Of a DNA stretch of 64,000 bases, positions 43,242 through 52,544 are shown one piece after another. Location: assembly GCF_001280015.1 (NCBI RefSeq), contig NZ_LGDV01000187.1:1-64000 (forward strand). Reading direction: 5' to 3'. The translations under genes were made by a program, and so were the position numbers. The notes under the pieces are model-generated. The model was not told the DNA's origin, did not search any database, and saw nothing but the letters and a program-made list of their open reading frames with translations. Position 1 is the first letter of the stretch. Each line of letters opens with the position of its first letter. This DNA comes from Streptomyces sp. MMG1121. GTDB lineage: Bacteria > Actinomycetota > Actinomycetes > Streptomycetales > Streptomycetaceae.

Positions 43242-43475
43242 TCAGTTGCAGAAGTTGAGAAGGTCGAGGATGCCGTCGCCGCACGCGTTCTCGTCCTCGC
43301 CGCCGTGGCCGTGGGCCGGGCCGGCCTTGGTGGCGACGTGCATGGCGGGCGTCGCAGCCACGGCGGACGTGGCAGTCGCCGCCCCCGCCGCACATGCGAT
43401 GCCCACGGCGACGCTCACCGCGCATGCTCGCGAAATCCAGGAAACGGTCTTCTTGGGGTGAGGTGTAGTGATCAT
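43242..43475 (-). CDS. Small secreted protein with paired cysteines
   Basis: 77 residues from the ATG at 43473-43475. Signal peptide (ISRACAVSVAVGIACAAGAA, cut near AVAA). The short mature part ends GHGGEDENACGDGILDLLNF-CN, with two cysteines that could pair. The size and composition resemble surface peptides of sporulating actinomycetes, but it is not a clear chaplin or rodlin. Function unknown. Confidence 0.75.
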   Translation of the reverse strand: MITTPHPKKTVSWISRACAVSVAVGIACAAGAATATSAVAATPAMHVATKAGPAHGHGGEDENACGDGILDLLNFCN

Positions 43476-43789
43476 GAACTCACCATGCACACCCTCGTGA
43501 CCAGTTGCCCGCCGAGCGCATCCGAGCGGGTGAGCCACCCAGGACCTGTGTCCTGGCAGCCGTCCCGACACATCAGGTCCCGCACCGCTCCCTCGAACCG
43601 GGCGTGGTGCAGGGCATCCAGCCCGGGCGGCCCGTACCGCAGGCCCTGCGCACGAACCGCTTCGCACCGCATCCTCTGCCGCCGCTGGCAGAGCCGGCCT
43701 CCGCCAACCGCGGCCGCGGGCGGCCCGACGCCAGCCAGGATCCACCAGTGGGCCGGCAGCCAGTGCTGCCAAAGTCGACGACCGTCGCC

Positions 43790-44265
43790 CTGCCGCCGGA
43801 CCGGACGATGATGTCGGACGGCTTGATGTTCCGGTGGGTCAGGCCCGCCTCGTGAGCGGCGTCCAGGCGTCGGCGGCACACGCCGCCGCGTACGGGGCGT
43901 TGGGCAGGGGAGGCCGTCCGGCTGCCAAGACCGCACTCGGGGACTTGCCGGGGAGAGGCTGCACACCGGGTAGGCGTGCCGCCGCCCGTCGTGCACCGCG
44001 GAGCCCAGGTCGTGCACGGTGACGATGCGCGGATGGGCCAGGCCGGCGACGACAGCGGCCTCGCGGGCGAGACGGGCCACCCGCCGGTCGTTGTCCGAAC
44101 TGCCGTCACAGGTGGGGACTTGACCGCCATCAGCCTCACCCTCGGGGCCGTACGCCTTCCGGACCTTCCGACGAACCCGTCCTTACCGATCGGCTCGATC
44201 GGCTGGTATCGCCCCACAGTTGCTTCGGCCCCATGGTCGATGGGGTCTGCGGAGACTTCCCCCAC
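43790..44265 (-). pseudogene. Serine/threonine protein kinase, frameshifted
   Basis: Pieces in two frames make a kinase N-lobe and catalytic loop: GRYQPIEPIGKDGFV (glycine-loop region), LMAVKSPPV (Lys), MARLAREAAVVAGLAHPRIV followed by TVHDLG, then RRLDAAHEAGLTHRNIKPSD, where the catalytic HRD reads HRN, and TVVDFGSTG (DFG). The frame breaks near 44080 and again near 43900, and the C-lobe is missing. The HRD Asp to Asn change means it was probably inactive even before the frameshifts. Confidence 0.65.
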
Positions 44266-44368
44266 CCCCTCGTGCCGGGATCTTGCTCAGGGCTGCGTGC
44301 CGGCAGGCGCTGCACTGGCGTTCGGTGATCTGCTCGTCGCTCGCAAAGATTATGAGACCGGCGCGTCA

Positions 44369-44399
44369 TTGTCCGATTTGCAACACTTCTCACTAATAT
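44369..44399 (+). promoter_or_regulatory. Candidate promoter of the small secreted-protein gene
   Basis: TTGTCC (44369-44374) and TAATAT (44394-44399) with a 19-base spacer lie in an AT-rich stretch that stands out from the GC-rich background, about 60 bases before the ATG at 44461. Confidence 0.4.
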
Positions 44400-44460
44400 C
44401 TCGTAAGTGAAAGAAGTCGGTCTACCAGAGATCGCATCCATTCACTTTCACGGAGACGAC

Positions 44461-44745
44461 ATGCAGAAGCTTCGCAAGGCTGCCGTCCTGGTCGCTGCCC
44501 TCGGCAGCGTCGGACTCATGACCGCCGGCACCGCCTACGCCGGCGGCCACGGCGGCGGCCACGGCGACCAATTCAACATCCAGCAGAGCTCCAGCTGCAG
44601 GTCGCACGACCTGAACCTCGACGTCCTCGGCGAGGTCGGAATCCTCAACGGCCTGCTGGGCAACGGGCTCAACGGCGAGGGCAACCCGGGCGCGCAGGCC
44701 AGCCACCTCGGCTCGACCATGGGCTGCAGCAACAGCGCCTTCTAA
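44461..44745 (+). CDS. Small secreted protein of a family common in Streptomyces
   Basis: 94 residues from the ATG at 44461, with CGGAGACG upstream. Signal peptide (MQKLRKAAVLVAALGSVGLM, cut near AYA-GG). The mature part begins with His/Gly-rich GGHGGGHGDQFNIQQSSSCR and continues LDVLGEVGILNGLLGNGLNG. It ends TMGCSNSAF with a second Cys. Such proteins are exported by Streptomyces and lack a known role; one possibility is the cell surface during aerial growth. Confidence 0.8.
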   Translation: MQKLRKAAVLVAALGSVGLMTAGTAYAGGHGGGHGDQFNIQQSSSCRSHDLNLDVLGEVGILNGLLGNGLNGEGNPGAQASHLGSTMGCSNSAF

Positions 44746-44828
44746 GGCAGGCGCGCCTCTCACGCGGAGCGAGGGGCGCGTCGGGTTTCGCATCCGGGTG
44801 CCGCACGCCCGGGATGCCAGACGCACGG

Positions 44829-44862
44829 GCGCCCCGCCCCTCGACCGTGGAGGGCGGGGCGC
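44829..44862 (+). terminator. Hairpin with 11-bp stem
   Basis: GCGCCCCGCCC (44829-44839) pairs exactly with GGGCGGGGCGC (44852-44862), 84 bases downstream of the small secreted-protein gene. Likely terminator. Confidence 0.55.
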
Positions 44863-45373
44863 AAGTCGTGCGCCGGCCGGCGGACCGAACGCGTGCGCCT
44901 CCAGGGTGATCCCTGATCCTGTGGAGTGCCCCCGTGAGCCGGGGGCATGTGGTGGTGGGGCGGTACAGGCGGGACAGTGTCTGGCCGTTCCACTCTGGCC
45001 ATGACGAGACGTCAGATGACCGACCATGTGCGCCGCCTGCCTGCCGTACTGTCTCCTCTGCCCTGTTCGCCGGTTTCCCGCTGATGGGTTGTTCATCTGG
45101 CACGCCCAGCAGTACCTCGACTGGCGGAAAGGGCGCCACTGGAGGATCGACCGTGTACGCCGCACGCGATCTCCCCGGCCGTCACGTGGGCGAATCCGGG
45201 ACAACGGCTCTCTATGCGCTGCCGTCAATGAATTGCCCGCTTCGGTGTCTCGAAGTAAAGGGCTGGGACGGCAGACGTTCGGCCGTACGAGCAGTTAGTT
45301 CGATGACCGGTTTTTCGGGATGAATGCCGGGGTAGCTTGGCGGCGACTTGTCGTCCTGACGGAGGAGAAAGCC
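44863..45373. other. Gap with a possible lipoprotein fragment
   Basis: The plus strand contains ALFAGFPLMGCSSGTPSST in one frame, a lipobox-like segment, preceded by MTDHVRRLPAVL in another frame. No coherent gene can be assembled. The approach to the next gene contains no other signal. Confidence 0.25.
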
Positions 45374-45661
45374 ATGCGCGTACGCAGAGCCCTGGCCATT
45401 GCGATCACCACCCCTGTCCTGCTCGCCACGATCGGAATGAGTGGTGCTTCCGCGGCGACTCCGCGAAGGGCCACGGTCGAGGGTTCGACCGCCCGGCCTG
45501 GGCCTACCCTCGACAGTAGGCACGGAGAGGCACCTGACAGCACGCATGGCGAGGCGCCTTACAGCAGGCATGCCAGGGCCAAGGAGTTGGCCAAGGAAGA
45601 TATGGAGCCGGACGGAGGACTCATCGGCAATATCACAGGTGAGCTCTTGGGCCGCGTTTAA
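45374..45661 (+). CDS. Small secreted protein with repeated SRHGEAP
   Basis: 95 residues from the ATG at 45374 with GGAGGAGA upstream. Signal peptide (MRVRRALAIAITTPVLLATI, cut near ASA-A). The mature part carries three imperfect repeats of DS-R/T-HGEAP-D/Y-S. It ends EPDGGLIGNITGELLGRV. No family is recognised. Low complexity and secretion suggest a surface or extracellular peptide. Confidence 0.65.
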   Translation: MRVRRALAIAITTPVLLATIGMSGASAATPRRATVEGSTARPGPTLDSRHGEAPDSTHGEAPYSRHARAKELAKEDMEPDGGLIGNITGELLGRV

Positions 45662-46166
45662 ACGACGCTCCGGCGCCTGTTCGGCTTGGCAATTTCTCGA
45701 CCCTGCGGGCGTACTTGCGCCGATCCCATTCCGTGGCACCCTTCGGAATGGATTCGCGACCATTCTGGATTCACCAACAGCGTCCCATCGTCGGTCGAGG
45801 TGGAATTATGTCGGTGTGCCGTCGCCCACGCGTGGGCGGCAGGTGCAGTCGGCCGTCAGGGGTGCCGACCGGTAGCCGGAGGCCCGTCGGAGGCGAACCG
45901 GGCACCACGCGGGGCCGGTCGAACGCATGCGGGGCGGATCGGATGGCCGAGCCGCCGGGCCGCCGGGCCTTCGCAACGGAGCAGTTCACTCGTTCACGGC
46001 CTGCGCGCAACGGCAATCACCGTCACGACGGTGACGTGCACCCTCACTGGGGCACACCAGCACCGACGGCACAACGAGCACTGCGCATCTGGAGTTTGGC
46101 GTCAGTGGGCGCCGAAGACGGTATCCGCGCCGAGGGCGTCGTGGTCGGCGGGATCCAGCCCGCGCA
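45662..46166. other. Gap without a supported gene
   Basis: No frame shows a start, ribosome site and natural protein together. Confidence 0.35.
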
Positions 46167-46470
46167 TCAGGAGCCTCTGATGGTGACCGTGACCGCCGTC
46201 TCACCGATCGGGCAGAAGCTCGCCGGCGCGGCGATGCCAAACCTCTTGCCCTCGATGGTCGGTGTGGGGGCGCCCAGGTCGACCATCACCCCCTGAACGG
46301 GCGCCAGTGACGCGGCGGGTGTCGGGGTGTGGGGCGTGCGCGAGGGGTGCGGCAGGTTTGGTGGGAGAGTCGAGAACGCCGGAGGTGACGCTCATCAGCG
46401 CCGCTGCCGCCAGTGCGGTGGTGGAGAGCGCGGCGCGTCGGCCGCATCGGCGGCGCGCCGCCCGGTTCCT
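46167..46470 (-). pseudogene. Secreted-protein gene with a frameshift
   Basis: A signal-peptide-like segment (RRAALSTTALAAAALMSVTS) continues GVLDSPTKPAAPLAHAPHPD. It must shift frame near 46320 to read AASLAPVQGVMVDLGAPTPT and IEGKRFGIAAPASFCPIGET, ending TVTIRGS with TGA at 46167-46169. The second half looks like a small beta domain. Family unknown. Confidence 0.4.
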
Positions 46471-46519
46471 GACCTGTGCGCCTGTGGTCGGGACTGGTGA
46501 GGTGCCGTGTGCGGCCAGA

Positions 46520-47220
46520 TGGTGGAGCCGGGCGGACAGCTCCGTCTCGACGACCATCGTCCCCTTCCAGGTGTCCCGCCCGGCTGCCGCGCGGTGATCG
46601 GGATGCGGTTCGTCCTGTTGCTGGTGTCGACGGCCATCATGTCCGTCCTCGTGTCGACAGTGGCGACCAGCGACGGGCCGATGGTGAAGCGGCTCACGCC
46701 GTGCGAGCCGCAGCGAGGGGGGGGTGACCTTGGAGCCGGGCTGCCAGTAGGTACTACGGGAGCGGAAGTCGGCCCGTTGCCCGTCCTGGAGGTCGTGCTC
46801 CTGCACCCAGCTCCAGGCGCCGGTCGCGCCGGACGAGCTCTGTACGCGCAGCCAGCTCTCCACGGCCTTGCGAACGGCGGCGAGGACCGGCCGGGGGAAG
46901 GTGACGGATGTCGGCATCCCCACACCCATCGTGTCCCCGTCGGTCACGTGCACCTGGCCCTGCGCGAGCACGGCGGGCTCCGGCACGGACGGAGCCGGGC
47001 GCGTGTCGGACGCCTTGCCTGCCCGGTCGCTGTTCCCGCCCGTGGCCTTCGCGGCGACCGCAGCGGACGCCCGGGCATCCGGTGCGTTGGCGGACGCCCG
47101 TACACCGGTATCCGCGTCCCTCGAGCAGCCAACGACCGGGAGTAGCGCGACACAAACCGTGACAGCGGCGCCGGCACGGCCGATGGTCCGACCGGCCGAA
47201 TGGGGGGCGGAGAGAAGGCA
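46520..47220 (-). pseudogene. L,D-transpeptidase lipoprotein, broken by compensating frameshifts
   Basis: The N-terminus is a lipoprotein signal (VCVALLPVVGC). An Ig-like domain follows (GDTMGVGMPTSVTFPRPVLA, GAWSWVQEHDLQDGQRADFR, YWQPGSKVT). A tract of eight C then shifts the frame; the expected continuation HGVSRFTIGPSLVATVDTRT is found in the next frame for about 190 bases, and the original frame returns at DTWKGTMVVETEL. The catalytic S-H-G-C motif never appears. The family cross-links peptidoglycan; this copy should be inactive. Confidence 0.7.
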
Positions 47221-47344
47221 GCCAGGCTGATGGAGCAGGTTGGCATCCCCCTCTGGCACGGCCCTGCGAGGCCTCACGCCTCCGTCCCGCACGACAAGGG
47301 AGAACCGCTACGGCAGGCCACTACTGACCCGGGAACCGGCGGTT

Positions 47345-47521
47345 TCAGATGCCGAGACGGAGGCCGAGGGGGGAGCCCACAAGAGTGCTGACGGGTTGTT
47401 CGAGAAGATCATCGGTAATGTCGTCGGTGCCCCGTTTCTGGGCAGCCAAGGCGGGGGCGATGGCTCCGAGGGAGAGCAGTGCGCTCACTGCTGCAACGGT
47501 CACGATGCGGCGGACAGACAT
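47345..47521 (-). CDS. Small secreted protein
   Basis: 58 residues from the ATG at 47519-47521 with GAGAGGGA upstream; a longer frame begins at 47572. Signal peptide (MSVRRIVTVAAVSALLSLGA, cut near ALA-A). The mature 30 residues are KRGTDDITDDLLEQPVSTLV followed by GSPLGLRLGI. No family is recognised. Confidence 0.55.
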   Translation of the reverse strand: MSVRRIVTVAAVSALLSLGAIAPALAAQKRGTDDITDDLLEQPVSTLVGSPLGLRLGI

Positions 47522-48027
47522 CACGGTGGTTCCCTCTCGGCGAGGAGAAGCGCTGGACGCATGGTCGGGCAAGAGACTTCCCGCCTACCAGGCCCGTGCA
47601 CGCTTTACGTCACTCGTTCGAGGGGCGGCCGCCCCCGCCCACGGACGCTTGACAGAGGCATTGAGATGCGCCACGCGCGGGGAGGTTTCCGGACCTCGGA
47701 GCGCGGCCTTCGTACGACCTGGCCGGTGCACCCCTTCGACGCCACCGGGCGGGTGCCGTCGCCGTTCTTCTTCGGCGTCGCCCGGGCTGCAACCAGGGCC
47801 TGGCGGGCGAAGTTGACGCCGTCAGCCCGCTGCCGCCCGGCGCTCGCAGTGGGCCGGTCCTCCACGACAGGTGTGTCCTGGCAGAACCAGGCCAGTCAGG
47901 GCTGAGCCGACAGCCCCTCCCAGCTTGCCCGACGGGTGCACCACCACCGTGCCCGAAGCCGCATAGGATTCGAACACCAGAACTCGGCCCGTTCCAGCGC
48001 CGAAGTGACTTCGTTCCTGGAGACGAC
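47522..48027. other. Gap without a supported gene
   Basis: Both strands have long open frames but none has natural composition with a ribosome site. The region should contain the isochorismatase promoter. Confidence 0.35.
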
Positions 48028-48588
48028 ATGAGCAGCGCCCTTCTCGTGATGGACGTCCAACAGGCCATCGTGGACATCGCCGACGACGACTCCGGATACC
48101 TGTCACGTCTGCGCAGGGCGATCGACGGGGCCCGGGCGGCGAACGTCCCCGTGATCTACGTGGTCATCGCGCTACGACCCGGCTTCCCGGAAGTCGGCAC
48201 GCGCAACAGGCCTCTCGCTGCCATCGCGCGGGCAGGCCTCTTCGTCGAAGGCGCCCCGGGTACCGAGATCCACCCCGAGGTTGCGCCCCGGCCAGGCGAC
48301 GTGGTGGTCACCAAGAGACGCGCGAGCGCGTTCTCGGGCAGCGACCTCGACATGGTGCTGAGGGCACGCGGTATCGACAGCCTCGTGCTCACCGGCATCG
48401 CCACCAGCGCTGTGGTGCTGTCCACCGTGTGCCAGGCCAACGACCTGGACTTCGGCCTCACCGTCCTCTCCGACGCCTGTCTGGACACCGACCCAGAGAT
48501 ACACCGCGTCCTCATCGAGCGACTGTTCCCGCAGTGGGCGGATGTCGTCACCGTCGACGACTGGGTCAAGGCCGTCGCACCTCAATAA
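48028..48588 (+). CDS. Isochorismatase-like hydrolase lacking the usual nucleophilic Cys
   Basis: 186 residues from the ATG at 48028 with GGAGACGAC upstream. The catalytic Asp (ALLVMDVQQAIVD) and Lys (VVVTKRRASAFSGSDLDMVL) are in place. Where the family has Cys in a V-x-x-C context, the sequence is LTGIATSAVVLSTVCQANDL, with Ala or Val at the nucleophile position. The only cysteine lies seven residues after that serine. Subfamilies with this change exist and may be non-hydrolytic. It is cytoplasmic and stands alone. Confidence 0.88.
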   Translation: MSSALLVMDVQQAIVDIADDDSGYLSRLRRAIDGARAANVPVIYVVIALRPGFPEVGTRNRPLAAIARAGLFVEGAPGTEIHPEVAPRPGDVVVTKRRASAFSGSDLDMVLRARGIDSLVLTGIATSAVVLSTVCQANDLDFGLTVLSDACLDTDPEIHRVLIERLFPQWADVVTVDDWVKAVAPQ

Positions 48589-48601
48589 CGGCAGGCCCGG
48601 C

Positions 48602-48895
48602 ACGACAACACAGGTGGCCGCGGGGGTGGCGGCGCGAACGACACAAGGTCCCGCTGACGCGACCGGATTCCCGTGGCACGAGTGAGAGGCCGGCGAAGGG
48701 CGCCAGGCGGTCGGCCGTGCCGAAGGCCTCCGGGTCGCCGCCGGTCGCGCGGATGAACTCGGCGCCGAGGAGGGCGCCCGTGCCGGGCAGGCTGCAGACC
48801 AACGTCGCGTGTCGCTCCTCGTCGAACCGGGCCTCGATGAGTGCGCCAGGTTCGGCGATCTACTTGTCCAGGGCCTGCACCACCTTTGGCGGTGC
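48602..48895 (-). pseudogene. IS110 family transposase, C-terminal remnant
   Basis: The minus strand reads LVCSLPGTGALLGAEFIRAT, GGDPEAFGTADRLAPFAGLS and LVPRESGRVSGTL, the transposase_20 domain with the conserved G-G-x-x-x-F and S-G pattern. The C-terminal helix is frame-broken after 48650 and the RuvC-like N-terminal half is missing. Confidence 0.72.
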
Positions 48896-49311
48896 AGGCG
48901 ACCATGGCGGCCGCGAAGCTCTCTCCAGGCGGTGGGGTACGCGTCTCCGGGTGGTCTCGACTGCTGCATCGGCCAGCGATGCGGCGTTCCTCACCCTGCG
49001 GTGCTTCGGCCAGGTTCCGATCCGCTTGGCCCTGCTGCGGCGGATCGCGGCCGACGTGTGGCAGCAGGTCAGCAGCATGACCTGCCTCTTCCTGCTCAGG
49101 TTCCATCACCGCTCCAACACGGGAAAGAAATGGTGCAGTTGGGACCTCGGCCGGTTGGTCCGACGGCTGCGGTCGTCGACGAGGCCGAGGCGGCGCACGG
49201 TCAGAGAACGCACCAGTCAGAGCGGCCCCGCAGACCCCGCATCACCCCCGACAGGCGCTCACCCCTCCTCGCACGGGAGTGTCGGCAGCACGCTGCCGGT
49301 GACCCGGAAGA

Positions 49312-49552
49312 AGCCCGGCACCAAGTGCACGGACCAGGTCAACTACGCGAACGACCCCCGCTCCAACGCCGTCATCAACACCATCGGCGAGCGAACCGGC
49401 TACTGCCCCGTGCCGCAGCACGCCAGCACCCCGCCGGGTACCCCGCACAAGCCGGGTCCAGGTGCACCGACCAGATCGACTACGCCGCAGACCACCGCTC
49501 CAACGCCGAAATCAACACCATCGGTGAACAGACCGGCTACTGCCCCCAGTCC
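49312..49552 (+). pseudogene. Tandem cysteine-rich repeat, coding frame broken between copies
   Basis: Unit one (49318-49410) reads GTKCTDQVNYANDPRSNAVI followed by NTIGERTGYCP. Unit two (about 49464-49543) reads SRCTDQIDYAADHRSNAEIN followed by TIGEQTGYCP, one frame away. Each unit is about 30 residues with a Cys at either end, suggesting a small disulfide-closed repeat of a secreted protein. An N-terminal signal peptide could not be found in frame. Confidence 0.55.
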
Positions 49553-49735
49553 AGAACTGACCAGCCCGCTCCTCCCCCGCAACCTGGAACGCCAACTCGG
49601 CGACGGGCAGGTCCGGTTCGCTCCGAGTGACCGCGTGTCCATGGCGGCGCTACAGCCGGTCACCATCGTCGCCCTGCCTGTCGCCCCGGAAGCCGCCCGG
49701 CCCACCCAGATCACGTCAATCAACCGTCGCCAGGC

Positions 49736-50167
49736 TCAAGCTCCCCGCAGCAATGCCTTCCTGAGGGCGGCAGCCCGGGCACGTCGCACATGTCGCGGGG
49801 CTTCGCACAGGTCCGGGTCCGGCATGCGAAACCCGTCGTCCTCGAACCGGGGGACGACATGCACGTGCACGTGATGAAGCACTTGACCTGGGATGCGGTT
49901 GTTTTGCGTCACCGTGCTTCCGACAGACCCGTAGGCGTCCTTCACCGCAGAGGTCACTCTTGCTGTGACCTCGAAGATCTCATGCAAGAGACCAGCTGGC
50001 ACGTCATGCAGGTCGGTCACGTGAGACACCGGCAGGACGAGGGCATGACCAGGGTTGCTCTGCCGCTGCTTGAGCGCAGGAACGACGAAGACGTTTTCCG
50101 AGCGGTAGGCGACCAAGTCCTCATCGACCTCGCCTTGCCCGATCCTGCAGAAGACGCAGTCACTCAC
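49736..50167 (-). CDS. HIT (histidine triad) family protein
   Basis: 143 residues from the GTG at 50165-50167, with GGAGG 8 bases upstream. Residues 3-10 are CVFCRIGQ. The triad is HHVHVHVVPR, H-x-H-x-H, preceded by NNRIPGQVL, with the upstream QSNPGHALVLPVSHVTDLHD. HIT proteins are nucleotide hydrolases or transferases acting on AMP-lysine and similar substrates. A C-terminal extension of about 30 residues (RMPDPDLCEAPRHVRRARAA) lies beyond the fold. Confidence 0.93.
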   Translation of the reverse strand: MSDCVFCRIGQGEVDEDLVAYRSENVFVVPALKQRQSNPGHALVLPVSHVTDLHDVPAGLLHEIFEVTARVTSAVKDAYGSVGSTVTQNNRIPGQVLHHVHVHVVPRFEDDGFRMPDPDLCEAPRHVRRARAAALRKALLRGA

Positions 50168-50560
50168 CCCAGAGACCTCCGAAGTCGCCTCACGCTGGCC
50201 CTACCCAGTTATGTCGCCGATTCTGGCAGGACATCACCCAGACGGACATCCCCATTTCCCAGAGCTCGCGCACTGCGGGATCTGGATTCACATGAGCGGG
50301 AACCTGACTGCTTACGCCCTTGCTCCCAGACCATCTAGTTTCGTATCAAGTAGGGACAGAGAGCAGGTCTGGCAGAAATCAAGACTCCGACCGGCGTTTC
50401 GTGAAGCCTCGGTTCGCCCAGCCCTGCCACAGCCGACGCCCGGTTCGGATCACCAATGCACCTATCCGAGCCCTTTCCGGACGTCCCACGGGCGAGAGAG
50501 GCGCGATGTGGGTATCCCATTCCGCGCAAGGTGACCTTGGGATCGATGAGGAGATCGGCT
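50168..50560. other. Gap without a supported gene
   Basis: No convincing gene; a fairly AT-rich stretch (50200-50350) may hold the promoters of the flanking divergent genes. Confidence 0.35.
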
Positions 50561-50845
50561 ATGTACGCAGTAGTGCGACGCTACGAAGGGGTGACCGACC
50601 CTACCGAGGCAGGACGCCGAGTGAACGACGGATTCGTGCCTATCCTGCGCCAAGTCTCCGGATTCGTGGCCTACTACTGGGTTGACGCCGGAAATGGAGT
50701 GATGGTCTCCACCGGCGTCTTCGAAGACCAAGCCGGGGCCGAGGAGTCGATCAGGAGGGCGGCGGACTTCGTCCGGGACAACCTCGCCTCATTGCTCCCC
50801 AACCCTCCCCAGGTCGCGGCCGGCCAGGTTGTGGCTGCTGGGTAG
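50561..50845 (+). CDS. Small dimeric alpha-beta barrel (ABM-like) protein
   Basis: 94 residues from the ATG at 50561 with GAGGAG 7 bases upstream; a longer frame begins at 50456. The pattern is MYAVVRRYEGVTDPTEAGRR, then FVPILRQVSGFVAYYWVDAG and MVSTGVFEDQAGAEESIRRA, typical of a ferredoxin-like alpha-beta fold used by antibiotic-biosynthesis monooxygenase-type and stress proteins. No catalytic residue can be assigned. It is a stand-alone gene. Confidence 0.8.
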   Translation: MYAVVRRYEGVTDPTEAGRRVNDGFVPILRQVSGFVAYYWVDAGNGVMVSTGVFEDQAGAEESIRRAADFVRDNLASLLPNPPQVAAGQVVAAG

Positions 50846-51317
50846 TGCCACCCTGCGGAGTGGCGCTGGATCCCACGTACCCCCATTCCAATGACCTGCC
50901 CCTTCACGAAACTCCGGCCAGTCCCTTGAAACTCCCCACTCCTCGCCATAGGTGCGGACAGAGCTGCTCGCCCCACTTCCCACCACGTGCACGCTGACTT
51001 CCAGACCCACGCTGCAAGGGAGGCGCTGTCCCCGACAGTTCGAGTGGGAGCCGATAGGACGGATCGAACGGGAGCCGCTTTTCATCTTGTGACCGGCTAT
51101 CAGGACGGCTCCGTGCCCGTGATCGACATGTGGAAAGCGAGCCACCCCTTTCGGGTCATCCCTCCAGGTTCACGCAGGTCGGAGCGGGTGTCGGCCCGAT
51201 GCGGTGTCGACAGGCCGAAAGCGTGGTGGTGTCCCGGACCTCCTCGGGCCGCGTCCCTGACAGGCGCGCGCCAGGTGGGTCCGGCGCCTCTCCGAGGCAG
51301 CCGGGGTCTGCGGCTGT
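50846..51317. other. Gap without a supported gene
   Basis: No natural-looking coding frame with a start is seen in either strand. Confidence 0.35.
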
Positions 51318-52313
51318 GTGATGCGGCTGCCCCTGGGGTTCGTGGAACGATCGCCGGGCCGGCGTCGGTGCCGGCCAGGTCCACCTCGTAACGGTGGAGT
51401 TTCTGAGGCCCGGGTGAGCCAGCACCTGGAGGTCGGCGAACGGATCGTCAGAACCGAGGCGCTGCACGGCGGCATCACTGCCGAAATGCGGAGGCTGACC
51501 ATCGGCACGCGGGACGGAGGCACCCGTGACCTGGTGTTGCGGAGCTTCGTGAACGTGGAGCACGCCGAGGAATGGCTGAGCAGGGAGGCCGGTAGCCTGA
51601 CCCTGCTCACGGGACCGGCGTGCCGGCTCCTGGGCTGGTCTCGGTTGATCCGACCGCCGCGCATTGCGCGTATCCGTCGCTCCTGATGACACATCAGGAA
51701 GGCAGGACGGTCCTCGACGACCAGGGAGGGGAGACGCGCCTCCCACTGCTGGCCCGTCAACTCGTGGCGATCCACGCGTGGCGACCCGCCGAGCGGCCCC
51801 GGGAGTATGTGGCGTTGACGACCACCGACACCGTGGTGACTCCGAAGGCGCCGAGACGGCGGCATGGGCCGCGGCGATCGACGTGATCCGCAAGCCCGCG
51901 CCGCGCTATGCAGGGCGATTCCTGCACCGGGACTTCCACCCCGGCAACGTGCTGTTCGACATGCCACCCACAAGTGCGGCAGGTGCCCGGATCACCGGCG
52001 TCGTCGACTGGGCGGCTGCCTCCTGGGGCTCGGCGGATCTCGATGTGGCGCACTGCTCCACCAATCTCGCGCTGCGGCACCGTCCGGCATGGGGTCTGCG
52101 GTGGCTGAGGCGTTTGAGGAGGCGGGCGGGGTGCTGGCCTCGGCCGCGAGCGAGCGGCTGCACTGGCGGGTGCGGGACGGGCTAGCGTGCTCAGAAGAAG
52201 TGCAGTTGGTGGTACAGCCATGGTGGGAGGCAGGGAGGACGGAGCTGACGACACGAGCCGTGGCGGAGCGGCTGGACGGCTATGTCACTGCCCTGAGAGA
52301 CGTGCTGGGCTGA
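51318..52313 (+). pseudogene. Aminoglycoside phosphotransferase-like (APH) gene with several frameshifts
   Basis: In order, in three frames: HGGITAEMRRLTIGTRDGG and DLVLRSFVNVEHAEEWLSRE (N-lobe); APGLVSVDPTAAHCAYPSLL and MTHQEGRTVLDD; RYAGRFLHRDFHPGNVLFDM (Brenner motif H-R-D-x-H-P-x-N) with TGVVDWAAASWGSADLDVAH (the D of the DxD-type site); then SERLHWRVRDGLACSEEVQL to the stop. Frame changes fall near 51610, 51850 and 52110. The kinase residues survive, but no intact protein can be made. Confidence 0.8.
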
Positions 52314-52544
52314 GTCAAAGCGGTCCATGGTGCGGCCCCGGGCTCATCATTCGCCGCTCATCCAAGTAGGGATTCGCGCGGACCCTGGGGACTTCGGGGC
52401 TCTGACCACGTCTGTGTGAAGCCCCGGGTCAACAGCGTGAATCCTGAATCCGTACTGCATCGCAGTAGTCCATTCAGCCCCGTTGCAAGAACGCAAGCAT
52501 GTTCTGGCTGGCGTCGGGCGGTGGTGGTCAGGGTTGCCTGTGTT

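Noticed and set aside
44369..44399. Reading the AT-rich stretch as an operator or as a phage attachment site
   Set aside because: The two boxes are promoter-like only; no repeat was found elsewhere to support att function.
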